This document shows positions 8,818 to 17,163 of a stretch of DNA of 64,000 nucleotides, one piece after another. The stretch is from Nitratireductor aestuarii (GTDB lineage: Bacteria > Pseudomonadota > Alphaproteobacteria > Rhizobiales > Rhizobiaceae), in the NCBI RefSeq assembly GCF_014641695.1, contig NZ_BMIF01000003.1, positions 248,001-312,000 of the forward strand. The letters run 5' to 3'. Numbering within the stretch: the stretch's first letter is position 1; every line of letters starts with the position of its first letter. The position numbers and the translations under genes were made by a program. The notes below the pieces were generated by a model. It was given only the letters and a program-made list of their open reading frames with translations. It did not search any database and was not told the DNA's origin.

Positions 8818-9366
8818 ATGTCCGATTCCCAGAGTTTCCGCGACGGTTTGCTTGCGTCGGTGCCAACCCTGCGCGCTTTTGCTGTTTCCCTTTCCAAGAA
8901 TGCCGACAGGGCAGACGACCTGGTTCAGGAGACGCTTGTAAAGGCGTGGGACAAGCAGTCGAGCTTTCAGCCCGGTACTAATCTGAAGGCATGGCTTTTC
9001 ACCATTCTTCGCAACGAGTTCTACTCGCAGATGCGCAAGCGTCGCCGCGAGGTAGAAGATAGCGATGGCGCCATCACCGCTCGCCTGTCTGTTCACCCCG
9101 CCCAGGATGGCTCGTCCGATCTGAACGACTTCCGCAAGGCGCTCGAGCTTCTGCCCGAGGACCAGCGCGAGGCGATCATTCTGATCGGCGCTTCCGGCTT
9201 CTCCTACGAGGAGGCTGCGGAAATCTGCGGCTGCGCCGTGGGCACGATCAAGAGCCGTGTCAGCCGCGCACGGACCCGACTCCAGGATATTCTTGGCATC
9301 ACGGGCGAAGGCGATTTTGGTCCGGATCCGGTTACTGCTCAGGTTACCAGCACGATCGTTGCCTGA
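8818..9366 (+). CDS. ecfG: General stress ECF sigma factor EcfG
   Basis: Extracytoplasmic-function sigma factor (ECF15 group) directing transcription of the general stress regulon. With the start at 8818 it has 182 residues: region 2 about 15-80 (ADDLVQETLVKAWD, then FTILRNEFYSQMRKRRRE) and region 4 about 117-165 (LPEDQREAIILIGASGFSYE, then VGTIKSRVSRAR). The upstream frame to 8782 overlaps nepR; the 8818 ATG has GAGGAG at good spacing. phyR-nepR-ecfG is the standard gene set. Five EcfG promoter matches lie within 3.2 kb of this gene. Confidence 0.96.
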   Translation: MSDSQSFRDGLLASVPTLRAFAVSLSKNADRADDLVQETLVKAWDKQSSFQPGTNLKAWLFTILRNEFYSQMRKRRREVEDSDGAITARLSVHPAQDGSSDLNDFRKALELLPEDQREAIILIGASGFSYEEAAEICGCAVGTIKSRVSRARTRLQDILGITGEGDFGPDPVTAQVTSTIVA

Positions 9367-9433
9367 CGCATCCCCCGAAGCGTCAGTATCCTCTCCGCAT
9401 TTCTTCCTTATACTTGGTATTATCCGGCTAATG

Positions 9434-9458
9434 GGAACCGCAACCCGATCTGAGCGTT
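9434..9458 (+). promoter_or_regulatory. EcfG-type promoter of the YqjD-like operon
   Basis: GGAAC (9434-9438), 16 bases, CGTT (9455-9458), placed 30 bases before the start codon of the DUF883 gene. Confidence 0.85.
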
Positions 9459-9487
9459 GATAGCCATCATGCAAGAAGGAGATTGCT

Positions 9488-9802
9488 ATGGCTGCTACAT
9501 CAGACGCACGAGCATCGGCTGATCAGGACCTCGATCGCGATGTGGAGAATGGTCCCTCCGTCGAGAATGACATCAAGCAACTTCGCGAAGATATCGCGCG
9601 TCTTTCTGATCACATGAAGAAACTGGGCAGCCGCTCCGTCTCAACGGCGCAGAGGGCAGCCAAGGAAGGCGCACAGCAGCTTCGTGGTACGGCTGAAGAT
9701 TATCAGGAAGAACTGGCGGAGATGGTTCGCGAAAAGCCTCTTACTGCGATCGCTCTGGCCGCAGGCATTGGTTATCTGTTCGCGCTGATCTCTCATCGAT
9801 AA
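9488..9802 (+). CDS. DUF883 family (YqjD/ElaB-like) membrane-anchored protein
   Basis: 104-residue protein with a charged, probably coiled-coil region (about 25-85) and a C-terminal hydrophobic anchor ending GIGYLFALISHR, as in the DUF883 family. Enteric members attach to the inner membrane and bind ribosomes in stationary phase; whether this one does is unknown. AGAAGGAGA precedes the ATG. It is the first gene of a three-gene stress operon with an EcfG promoter directly upstream. Confidence 0.88.
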   Translation: MAATSDARASADQDLDRDVENGPSVENDIKQLREDIARLSDHMKKLGSRSVSTAQRAAKEGAQQLRGTAEDYQEELAEMVREKPLTAIALAAGIGYLFALISHR

Positions 9803-9814
9803 GGGGCGGGCATT

Positions 9815-10255
9815 GTGGCTCAGCTACTCACCCTACTTCTGGCGGGTGAAGCTTCCGACTTGAAGCGACGCCTGCGCTCAGCGCTCATTACCTACGCACT
9901 GGCAGCCGTCGCGGGATTGCTGGCCCTGATCTTTCTGGTGGTGGCGATCTATATAGCCGCTGCCTACAGATGGGGCGCCGTTCAGGCAGCCATAGGTTTT
10001 GCAGTCGTCTTTGCCCTCCTGGCACTGATCATTTTTGGTGCGCACAGGATCTCGGCGCGCGCCTACCAACGCCAGCAACGCATGCGCAGGGCTGAAAATG
10101 CAACGCTTGCCGCAGGTGCATCCGCAGCCGCGGCAATCCCGGCGCTCCTTGGCAAGAAGAAGCTCGGCGCAAACGCAGCGCTGCTGGTCCTTGCCGGACT
10201 GGGAGGGTACGCGGCCTACAGACAATTCGAACAGCGGAGCAGAAAAGATGTATGA
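9815..10255 (+). CDS. Phage-holin/YqjE-like membrane protein (DUF1469-type)
   Basis: 146-residue membrane protein starting at GTG 9815, 12 bases after the DUF883 gene. Two hydrophobic segments are clear at about residues 27-53 and 60-80, a third weaker one near 120-135. Size, the two central helices and position after a YqjD homologue fit the YqjE/putative holin family. No lysis function is implied: the family is common in stress operons. It overlaps the next gene by 8 bases. Confidence 0.75.
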   Translation: MAQLLTLLLAGEASDLKRRLRSALITYALAAVAGLLALIFLVVAIYIAAAYRWGAVQAAIGFAVVFALLALIIFGAHRISARAYQRQQRMRRAENATLAAGASAAAAIPALLGKKKLGANAALLVLAGLGGYAAYRQFEQRSRKDV

Positions 10256-10520
10256 CAACGGCAACCCTGATCCGCGCAAGAACCCCCCGGATCACGAGGT
10301 GGATGTTTCCGGTACCCGGGCTCGTCAGGGTCGGAGAGGCACTCCGGTGCTCATGGTGCTGGTTGGAGGACTGATCCTGGTCGCTATCGTTTGGGCGCTG
10401 GTGGAACTCTACGGCGAGGGAATACAGGACGAGTCCCGTGAACTGAACCCTAGTGGCCAGCAATCGGAACAGACCACCCCGCAGGATCCAAACCAGCTGC
10501 CGCCGGCTGGCCAGAACTAG
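10248..10520 (+). CDS. Small single-pass membrane protein, unknown function
   Basis: 90-residue protein that I do not recognise. It has a polar N-terminus (MYDNGNPDPRKNPPDHEV), one hydrophobic helix at about 36-56 (VLMVLVGGLILVAIVWAL) and a Gln/Pro-rich, probably extracytoplasmic tail ending PAGQN. The ATG at 10248 lies inside the end of the previous gene (8-base overlap), with GGAGC upstream, so translation is probably coupled. A terminator-like hairpin follows. Confidence 0.75.
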   Translation: MYDNGNPDPRKNPPDHEVDVSGTRARQGRRGTPVLMVLVGGLILVAIVWALVELYGEGIQDESRELNPSGQQSEQTTPQDPNQLPPAGQN

Positions 10521-10547
10521 ATCAACATACAGATTGTTTATCAATGA

Positions 10548-10580
10548 GGCCGGTTCGCCTATGCGCGCCGGCCGTTTCTT
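10548..10580 (+). terminator. Terminator of the YqjD-like operon
   Basis: GGCCGG (10548-10553) pairs with CCGGCC (10568-10573) across a 14-base loop; GTTTCTTT follows. It starts 28 bases after the third gene of the operon. Confidence 0.6.
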
Positions 10581-10637
10581 TACCGGCTTTGCGCATGCGC
10601 GAAGTTTAGTTCCGTTATTTTAAGTAAAATTAGTGAC

Positions 10638-10662
10638 GGAACCCATTCAGGGAAGTCGCGTT
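10638..10662 (+). promoter_or_regulatory. EcfG-type promoter of the PRC-barrel gene
   Basis: GGAAC (10638-10642), a 16-base spacer, CGTT (10659-10662). The start codon of the PRC-barrel gene is about 95 bases downstream. Confidence 0.82.
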
Positions 10663-10756
10663 GTATCCCCGTGGTGGCCGCACACCCGATTTTCACTGGC
10701 AGGTTAGGGTCGGATGCGCGGCCATGTACAGATCAACTGCACATGGAGACTTTAAC

Positions 10757-11812
10757 ATGATCCGCAATCTCTTGGCGACCACCGCAATTGCTAGTTTTTT
10801 AGTTAGCGGTGCAGCATTCGCACAGACCACCCCAGCCGCACCAGTCGACGCTCCGGCTGCGACCGGCAGCGAAACCCCGATGGTAAAGCATGCTGATGGT
10901 CAGCTGGCTTCTAACCTGATCGGTGAGGATGTCTATAACAGCACTTCCGACGATGCCGAGAAGATCGGCGAAGTTGTCGATCTGGTCCTCAGCGATGATG
11001 GTGACGTACAGGCGATCGTCGTCGGCGTTGGCGGTTTCCTCGGCATCGGCCAGAAGGACGTCGCTCTTGAATACGATCTCATTGAATGGGCCGACCAGGC
11101 CGACGGCGACCGCTGGATCGTTGTAGCGACCACGAAGGACGCCCTCGAGGCTCAGGAAGAATTCGACCGCTCAGCATTCAAGCCGATGCCGGCTGATGCT
11201 GACGTAGGCAAGACCACGCCGGTAACGGCATCTGACCTTGGCGCCGCACCCGCAAACAGCGGTGACACCGTTGCAGCCGCACCGGCTCCGGCAGATGCAC
11301 CGGCCCCGGCAGACACCGCAGCTCCGGCTGACACGGCAGCAACGGACGCTCCGGCGACGCCGGACGCGAACAACACCAACATGGCTCAGTCCGATACGCC
11401 GGCCGTAACGGGCACACCGGATACGTCCACCACGACGTCCTCCACCCGCCCTGACGCCACGGCTGTTGACCGCAACACCCTGACCGAAGTTCCGGCCGGT
11501 GAGATCACCGCTGACAACCTGATCGGCACCACCGTATACGGCGCAGATGACGAAAACGTTGGCGAAATCGGTGACGTGGTTCTCTCGGACGACGGCAAGG
11601 TCGACGCAATCATCATCGACGTTGGCGGCTTCCTCGGCATCGGTGAGAAGCAGGTAGCAGTCGGCATGGACAACCTGGCCTTCCTGGCTGACGAAGATGG
11701 CGACCACTATCTTTACACCCAGTTCACCAAGGAACAGCTGGAAGCACAGCCGGAATACGATGAGGCGACCTATGCTGAGCAGCGCGACAAGATGCGTCTC
11801 AACGTTCAGTAA
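10757..11812 (+). CDS. Secreted tandem PRC-barrel domain protein
   Basis: 351-residue exported protein. A Sec signal peptide ends at about residue 22 (SGAAFA). Two PRC-barrel domains (about 50-125 and 255-330) share the near-repeat VVLSDDGKVDAIIIDVGGFLGIG / LVLSDDGDVQAIVVGVGGFLGIG core, showing internal duplication. They are joined by an Ala/Pro/Thr/Asp-rich low-complexity linker (about 150-245). ATG 10757 is preferred over an upstream TTG because GGAG precedes it and the signal peptide begins there. Biochemical role is unknown; an upstream EcfG promoter points to envelope stress or desiccation protection. Confidence 0.9.
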   Translation: MIRNLLATTAIASFLVSGAAFAQTTPAAPVDAPAATGSETPMVKHADGQLASNLIGEDVYNSTSDDAEKIGEVVDLVLSDDGDVQAIVVGVGGFLGIGQKDVALEYDLIEWADQADGDRWIVVATTKDALEAQEEFDRSAFKPMPADADVGKTTPVTASDLGAAPANSGDTVAAAPAPADAPAPADTAAPADTAATDAPATPDANNTNMAQSDTPAVTGTPDTSTTTSSTRPDATAVDRNTLTEVPAGEITADNLIGTTVYGADDENVGEIGDVVLSDDGKVDAIIIDVGGFLGIGEKQVAVGMDNLAFLADEDGDHYLYTQFTKEQLEAQPEYDEATYAEQRDKMRLNVQ

Positions 11813-11835
11813 GGGATAGCATCCCCCTCGCGAGA

Positions 11836-11865
11836 AGGCCCCAGCGCAAGCATGGGGCCTTTCTT
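11836..11865 (+). terminator. Rho-independent terminator after the PRC-barrel gene
   Basis: AGGCCCC (11836-11842) and GGGGCCT (11854-11860) form a 7-bp stem with an 11-base loop, followed by TTCTTCGTTT. It begins 23 bases after the stop. Confidence 0.8.
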
Positions 11866-11959
11866 CGTTTCGGTTTGCTGGACAGTGCGTCAAGTCTATT
11901 GGCCCTTCCGCAATCCTGCTGGCCGCCCATATGATGCCTCACGCAGCAGGAGTTTGACT

Positions 11960-12580
11960 ATGTCCACTGATTCTTACGATCACTTTCAAAAGGCGGCTTC
12001 TGAAGGTGCCCCGCTCCTGTTCCTTTTCCATGGAACCGGCGGGGACGAGACGCAGTTCGTTACCCTGGGAGCACGGCTTGTGCCGGAGGCCGCGATCGTT
12101 TCACCGCGAGGCGATGTGAGCGAATTCGGCGCAAACCGTTTCTTCCGACGCACCGCGGAAGGCGTCTACGACATGGCGGATCTTGCGCGCGCGACCGAAA
12201 AGATGGCGGGCTTTGTGAAGGCTCACGTGGAAGCAGCAAAACCGGGCGCAGTGCTTGGGCTTGGCTATTCCAACGGCGCGAACATCCTCGCTTCGTTGAT
12301 CTTCGCCGAGCCGCAGCTCTTCGATCAGGCAATCCTGATGCATCCGCTGATCCCATTTGAGCCGCGGATCGAAGGACCGATCAAGACACGCTTCCTGCTG
12401 ACGGCGGGCCGTAACGATCCGATTTGCCCGCCGCACATGACGGAGCAGCTGGCTGCAAGCCTTGCAGGTTCAGACGCTGATGCCGAACTGGTCTGGCACG
12501 ATGGAGGCCATGAGCTTCGCCAGGAAGAGGTGCTTGCGGCATCTCGCTTCTTCAAGCAGGACAAAGCCAACCCGGCATAG
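11960..12580 (+). CDS. Alpha/beta hydrolase, phospholipase/carboxylesterase family
   Basis: Cytoplasmic serine hydrolase of the small (206-residue) carboxylesterase/phospholipase group. The sequence shows FLFHGTGGDE (oxyanion region, 22-31), the nucleophile elbow GYSNG with S104, the acid D153 (GRNDP) and H184 (GGHEL), a complete triad. Its substrate is not predictable. The start at 11960 follows AGGAG with correct spacing; an upstream in-frame start would overlap the terminator. An acetyltransferase gene follows after 9 bases and is probably co-transcribed. Confidence 0.9.
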   Translation: MSTDSYDHFQKAASEGAPLLFLFHGTGGDETQFVTLGARLVPEAAIVSPRGDVSEFGANRFFRRTAEGVYDMADLARATEKMAGFVKAHVEAAKPGAVLGLGYSNGANILASLIFAEPQLFDQAILMHPLIPFEPRIEGPIKTRFLLTAGRNDPICPPHMTEQLAASLAGSDADAELVWHDGGHELRQEEVLAASRFFKQDKANPA

Positions 12581-12589
12581 GAGAAAACT

Positions 12590-12871
12590 TTGACCGATAT
12601 TGAACTGCAGGATTTTGGAACCAAGGGCCGCTATGTCCTCGCGCGCGATGGCGATGAGGCCGAACTCACCTACGTGAAGGTCGGCGAGCACGAGATTGTT
12701 GTGGACCATACCTTTGTGCCACCAGCCTGGCGTGGCCAGGGTGTGGCCGAGAAACTGGTGCGCCATGTTGTGGATGACGCGCGTGCTCGCGGGTTCAAGA
12801 TCCGCCCCGTGTGCCCTTATGTTGTGGTGGCTTTCCGCCGTCATCCTGAATGGGCCGATATTCAAGCGTGA
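12590..12871 (+). CDS. Small GNAT-like N-acetyltransferase (YjdJ/COG2388 type)
   Basis: 93-residue protein of the minimal GCN5-related acetyltransferase family. The acetyl-CoA loop is seen as PAWRGQGVAEKLV, followed by a helix and the ending RPVCPYVVVAFRRHPEW that is characteristic of this short subgroup. Start is TTG at 12590, supported by TAGGAGAA six bases upstream and by the frame (no ATG near the N-terminus). Target unknown. It is likely translated with the preceding hydrolase. Confidence 0.85.
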   Translation: MTDIELQDFGTKGRYVLARDGDEAELTYVKVGEHEIVVDHTFVPPAWRGQGVAEKLVRHVVDDARARGFKIRPVCPYVVVAFRRHPEWADIQA

Positions 12872-13023
12872 ATTGTTGGTGACAGACGGCTATTGCTGTG
12901 GGCATGACGCGATCGTGAAGGTTCCGGCCCACAATCTCTAGCCCACGCCTCGCCTTCGCCGCTATTGTTACTATCTTTTGTGGATTGGGTGGAACGCTTC
13001 GCCCCCCACGGTAAGGCGAAAGA

Positions 13024-15582
13024 ATGCAGGATATCCACGTCACAGATGGTCGATTGCGTAGCCTGGGAGCCCGGCTCTCTCGCACGCGCTCGGCAATCTG
13101 GGCCGTGATGACCCTTGAAAGGCTCTGGCCGCTTCTCCTGCCATTCGTGCTGCTGTTGGGCCTGTTCCTGAGCCTCTCCTGGTTCGGCGTCTTCCGGATG
13201 GTTCCGGAAGTCGGCCGTTTCATCTTGCTGGGTGTCCTGGGGCTTGCCGCACTTGCGGCCCTGATTCCGTTTCGGCATCTCCGCTTTCCCGAGCGTGAAG
13301 AGATCGATCGACGTATCGAGGGCGCCAACAAGCTCCAGCACGCGCCGATTTCGACGCAGACTGATCGCCTCGCAAGTGGTGTCTCGAATCCGTTTGCCGA
13401 TGCGTTGTGGCGCGAACACCAGAAGCGGATGGCGGAAAAGCTCGCCTCCCTCCACGCCGATCTTCCAAGTACCAACATCCCTGAACGCGATCCGTTCGCG
13501 CTGCGCGCGGCTGTGGCGCTATTGTTCGTTGTGGCCGCCGCCTATGCCACTGGGCCTTATGGCGGAAGCGTGCGGGATGCTTTCCATGCGCCGGTACCTT
13601 CATCGGAAGCCATCACTGCCCGCATCGATGCATGGGTAACGCCGCCGCCCTATACTGGACGTGCACCCGTGTTCCTGACGGCCGACGTGAACCGCGACAA
13701 GCAGGAATTCACCGTGCCCGAGAACAGCACGGTGTCGGTGCGTATCAGCAGCGGGTCCGGCGAAGAGAACCTGACTCTGACGGATGCCAATGGTGAGCAG
13801 CAGGTCGTGGAGCCTGAGGAGGGCAGCACCGCTGGTGCGGCTCAGTTTTCCCAGGTACTAGTCGGTGAAAGCAGTGTGACGCTGGCCGATGGTTCGCGTG
13901 AACTTTCCACCTGGCACTTCAAGATCATTCAGGATGCGCCGCCCGTCATTCGCTTCGAGAAAGATCCGCGTCGGGCCGCCAACGGCGCGCTTGAACTCTC
14001 CTATTTCGTGCAGGACGACCACGGGGTGACCAAGGCCGAGGCGCAGTTCGGCCTTGTTGACGAGAACCCGAACGCCAAGCCGCTCTATGACGCGCCCGAG
14101 ATGCCGCTGAGCCTGCCGCGCCGTTCCAGCAAGGACAACGTGGCAAAGGTGGCCAAGGACCTGACCGAGCACCCCTGGGCGGGACGCGAGGTCGAGCTGA
14201 AGCTAACCGCCACTGACGCCGCAGGGCAGACGGGCGAAAGCGAGACGAAGACATTCACGCTTCCGCAGCGCTCCTTCACCAACAGCCTCGCCCGCGCCAT
14301 CGTGGAGCAGCGGCAGGTGCTGGCGCTCGACGCAAACCAGAAGCGCCGCACCATGGCCATGATGGATGCCGTCCTGCTCTGGGCGGATGAGACCATCACC
14401 AATCCCGCGCACTTCCTGCTGCTGTCCTCGATCCGCTCGCGCCTGGGTTTTGCCCGCAATGACGAGGCGCTGCGCGGCGTTGTTGATGATCTCTGGGAGA
14501 TCGCGCTCATCATTGAGGATGGCGATCTGACGGCAGCGGAGCGTCGTCTGCGCGACGCGCAGGAAGCGCTGAAGCAGGCGCTTGAAAACGGCGCGACCGA
14601 CGAGGAATTGAAGCGCCTGATGGACGAGCTTCGCACGGCGATGCGCGACTTCTTGCGCGAGTTCGCCGAACGGGCCATGCAGAACCCCCAGGACCTGGCG
14701 CAAGCGCCAGAAGGCCAGATGATGAACCAGATGGATCTGGAGCGTATGCTCGATCAGCTGGAGGATCTCGCCCGTTCAGGTGCCCGCGAGCAGGCGCAGG
14801 ATCTCCTGTCGCAGCTCCAGAACATGATGAACAATCTTCAGGCCGGTCGTCCCCAACAGGGGCAGCAGGGCCAGCAGAATTCCCAAATGCGTCAGCAGAT
14901 GGACCAGCTGGGCGAGATCATGCGCCGCCAGCAGGAGCTCTTGAATGAGACGTTCCGCATGGATCGCGAGCAGCGCGGCCAGCAGGGGCAACAAGGCCAG
15001 CAAGGCCAAAGGGGACAACAGGGCCAACAAGGGCAACAAGGACAGGGCCAGCAGCCTGGCCAGGGGCAGGGCATGACCGCGGAAGAATTCGCTGAAGCGC
15101 TACGCCAGCTGCAGGAAGGTCAGGGCCAGCTCCGCGACAAGCTCCAGGAGCTGACCGAGGCACTGCGTGGCATGGGCATGGAGCCCGGCGAAGGGTTCGG
15201 TGAAGCTGGCGAAGCCATGGGCGAGGCCGAAGGTGCGCTGGGTGAAGGCGAAGGCCAACGCGCAACCGGCGAACAGGGCCGCGCGCTGGAAGCGCTCCGT
15301 CGTGGCGCTCAGGACATGATGCAGCAGATGCAACAGGCCATGCAGCAGGGTCAGGATGGCCAGGATGGTCCGGGTCAGCGCGCTGGACGTGCCGATCGTG
15401 ACCCGCTGGGGCGTCCGCGCGCAACCACCGGCCCCGACTTCGGCGATTCCGTCGATGTTCCCGATGAGATCGACATTCAGCGGGCGCGCGAAATCCTCGA
15501 TGCCATCCGCCGCCGTCTGGGCGATGCTCTAAGCCCTGAACTCGAGCGCGAATACCTCGAGCGCCTGCTAGAGATGCGTTGA
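13024..15582 (+). CDS. TIGR02302/DUF4175 family membrane protein
   Basis: Large (852-residue) protein restricted mainly to alphaproteobacteria, function unknown. Three hydrophobic segments near the N-terminus (about 32-55, 58-80 and 160-182) are followed by a long periplasmic or cytoplasmic part. The C-terminal third is helical and rich in Glu, Gln and Arg, and contains a Gly-Gln tandem-repeat tract (about 651-683) and more Gln/Met-rich helices. It ends in a conserved segment with REILDAIRRRLGD. It faces the convergent DUF2125 gene, with stops nine bases apart. Confidence 0.92.
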   Translation: MQDIHVTDGRLRSLGARLSRTRSAIWAVMTLERLWPLLLPFVLLLGLFLSLSWFGVFRMVPEVGRFILLGVLGLAALAALIPFRHLRFPEREEIDRRIEGANKLQHAPISTQTDRLASGVSNPFADALWREHQKRMAEKLASLHADLPSTNIPERDPFALRAAVALLFVVAAAYATGPYGGSVRDAFHAPVPSSEAITARIDAWVTPPPYTGRAPVFLTADVNRDKQEFTVPENSTVSVRISSGSGEENLTLTDANGEQQVVEPEEGSTAGAAQFSQVLVGESSVTLADGSRELSTWHFKIIQDAPPVIRFEKDPRRAANGALELSYFVQDDHGVTKAEAQFGLVDENPNAKPLYDAPEMPLSLPRRSSKDNVAKVAKDLTEHPWAGREVELKLTATDAAGQTGESETKTFTLPQRSFTNSLARAIVEQRQVLALDANQKRRTMAMMDAVLLWADETITNPAHFLLLSSIRSRLGFARNDEALRGVVDDLWEIALIIEDGDLTAAERRLRDAQEALKQALENGATDEELKRLMDELRTAMRDFLREFAERAMQNPQDLAQAPEGQMMNQMDLERMLDQLEDLARSGAREQAQDLLSQLQNMMNNLQAGRPQQGQQGQQNSQMRQQMDQLGEIMRRQQELLNETFRMDREQRGQQGQQGQQGQRGQQGQQGQQGQGQQPGQGQGMTAEEFAEALRQLQEGQGQLRDKLQELTEALRGMGMEPGEGFGEAGEAMGEAEGALGEGEGQRATGEQGRALEALRRGAQDMMQQMQQAMQQGQDGQDGPGQRAGRADRDPLGRPRATTGPDFGDSVDVPDEIDIQRAREILDAIRRRLGDALSPELEREYLERLLEMR
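14977..15072 (+). repeat. Gln-Gly tandem repeat tract within the DUF4175 gene
   Basis: About 95 bases of imperfect 9-base units of the type GGCCAGCAA encode repeated GQQ. Shorter GQQ-rich stretches occur about 110 bases upstream (14866-14880). Such tracts can vary in copy number by slippage without shifting frame. Confidence 0.85.
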
Positions 15583-15590
15583 TCAGCTGA

Positions 15591-16580
15591 TCAGACGGGC
15601 GGGATCTTGCCGAGCGGGACGAAACCAAGGAACGCGTCACCGCGCACGACGCGGATTTCCACCGCTGCATTGCCGAGGGCTGTGAGCATCCCTGTGGCGG
15701 ACCGGATTGGATCAGCCACTTTCGGGAAGATCTCGGCCAGGATCTTGGCTGTGCCGACCGGGTCATCGACCTTGATCCTGAGCTGCGCCGTCATCAGACC
15801 TTCATTGTCGAACTCGATCGGGCCCGATACTGAGATGCCGGCCTTTTGACCCACGACGCCAACCACGAACTCCTCGATCACACCCTTTTGGCCGCGCAGC
15901 GCGATATTGCGGTCCATCATCATGGTCAGACCGTCGTTTACCACGACCATCGCCCGACCTTCGAGCGGAGGCACGTTCGCGACGACGTCCTCGCTGAGCT
16001 TCAGTTCCTGGAAGCTTGTGGCGATCTCGACATCCTGCTCCACCTGACGGGCATGGAGTTCGCCGGCGCTGATGCGGGCGACCGGCCGGGCATCATCTTC
16101 GCTTCCCTCGGGGGCAAGCTCGATGTTCGATCCCGCGATCGAAACGCGCGTCGGGAACGGCTGAGCAAGCTCTGTGCTGGCGCCAAGTCCGTCCCAGTGC
16201 ACGGTTGCAGGTGGAAGGAAGGGCAGGTGGACCGTTGCCGGACTTCCAACCTTCATCACCACGTGGCGCGGGTCGTAGATGTTGGCAGCCGTTTCAGTTT
16301 GCTCCGCGCGGAAGGACAGGCCTTCCTTCACGTCCTCGTAGAACACGCTGCGGCAGCGCACGCCAAGCCGGAACGGATATCCGTGGATGTCAGGTTCCTC
16401 GCAATTGGCGCGACGCCCGTCCGCATTGAGGCGAGCGAGCGATGTATTCACGCGGTCCATCAGCATGCTCGCCCCATAGTACCAGAATCCGGTGTAGATC
16501 AGGCCAACCGCGACAACCGCAATCGCCAGCCACATGGCTCGGCGGCTATAGTTTGGTCCACTTTGAGGGCTTGACGACAT
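15591..16580 (-). CDS. DUF2125 domain-containing protein
   Basis: 329-residue protein with an N-terminal signal anchor (about 15-37) and the family hallmarks near residues 55-80, including NCEEPDIHGYPFRLGVRC. The remainder is beta-rich and probably periplasmic. The family is typical of alphaproteobacteria and has no established function, although the fold resembles outer-membrane biogenesis proteins. Its start codon overlaps the first possible ATG of the divergent ChaC-like gene. Confidence 0.9.
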   Translation of the reverse strand: MSSSPQSGPNYSRRAMWLAIAVVAVGLIYTGFWYYGASMLMDRVNTSLARLNADGRRANCEEPDIHGYPFRLGVRCRSVFYEDVKEGLSFRAEQTETAANIYDPRHVVMKVGSPATVHLPFLPPATVHWDGLGASTELAQPFPTRVSIAGSNIELAPEGSEDDARPVARISAGELHARQVEQDVEIATSFQELKLSEDVVANVPPLEGRAMVVVNDGLTMMMDRNIALRGQKGVIEEFVVGVVGQKAGISVSGPIEFDNEGLMTAQLRIKVDDPVGTAKILAEIFPKVADPIRSATGMLTALGNAAVEIRVVRGDAFLGFVPLGKIPPV

Positions 16581-16638
16581 GGATGTCCTCTCGCTAGGCG
16601 AATCGCTGTCCTTCCTGGCGGCAAGAAGTAAGAACGAA

Positions 16639-17160
16639 ATGAACGATTTTTGGGTCTTTGGCTATGGCTCTCTGATGTGGCGGCCAGGATTTGCGCATGT
16701 GGAGACGCAGAAGGCGCGCGTTTACGGTTATCGCCGGGCGCTGTGCATCTACTCCCATGTGCATCGCGGAACACCCGCGAGGCCGGGTCTTGTGCTGGGT
16801 CTGGACCGGGGCGGTTCCTGCATCGGGATGGCCTTTCGGGTGCCCGGTGAACTGCACGACGAGGTGATAGCCTACCTTCGCGAGCGTGAACTTGTCACCA
16901 ATGTATATATCGAACGCATGCTGCCGATGGCACTGGAAAACGGCGGCACGGTTCAGGGTGTCGCCTATGTGGTGGACCGTCGCCACGAACAATATGCGGG
17001 CGCGCTGATGGCAGAGGAAGCCGCAACCCACGTTGCGGGCGCGGTAGGGCAGGCCGGGCCGAACGAAGACTACGTCTTCAACACCGTCGAGCACCTGCAG
17101 GCGCTTGGCATCCGAGACCATTGGCTCGAGCAGGTAGCTGCAAGGCTGAAACGCGCGTAG
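16639..17160 (+). CDS. Gamma-glutamylcyclotransferase, ChaC-like
   Basis: Cytosolic enzyme that likely splits gamma-glutamyl groups, in the ChaC family acting on glutathione, giving 5-oxoproline. The N-terminus FWVFGYGSLMWRPGF holds the YGSL substrate loop and the central RERELVTNVYIER contains the acidic residue expected for catalysis. The start at 16639 gives the family N-terminus (173 residues); an in-frame ATG at 16579 would add 20 residues and overlap the divergent gene. Confidence 0.9.
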   Translation: MNDFWVFGYGSLMWRPGFAHVETQKARVYGYRRALCIYSHVHRGTPARPGLVLGLDRGGSCIGMAFRVPGELHDEVIAYLRERELVTNVYIERMLPMALENGGTVQGVAYVVDRRHEQYAGALMAEEAATHVAGAVGQAGPNEDYVFNTVEHLQALGIRDHWLEQVAARLKRA

Positions 17161-17163
17161 GGG

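Noticed and set aside
9815-10255. Phage lysis role for the holin-like gene
   Set aside because: No endolysin or phage genes are near; position after a YqjD homologue and the EcfG promoter point to a stress membrane protein.
15580-15593. Perfect 14-bp palindrome TGATCAGCTGATCA between convergent stop codons
   Set aside because: It arises from two facing TGA codons and has no loop or T-tract, so it cannot act as an intrinsic terminator; likely coincidence.
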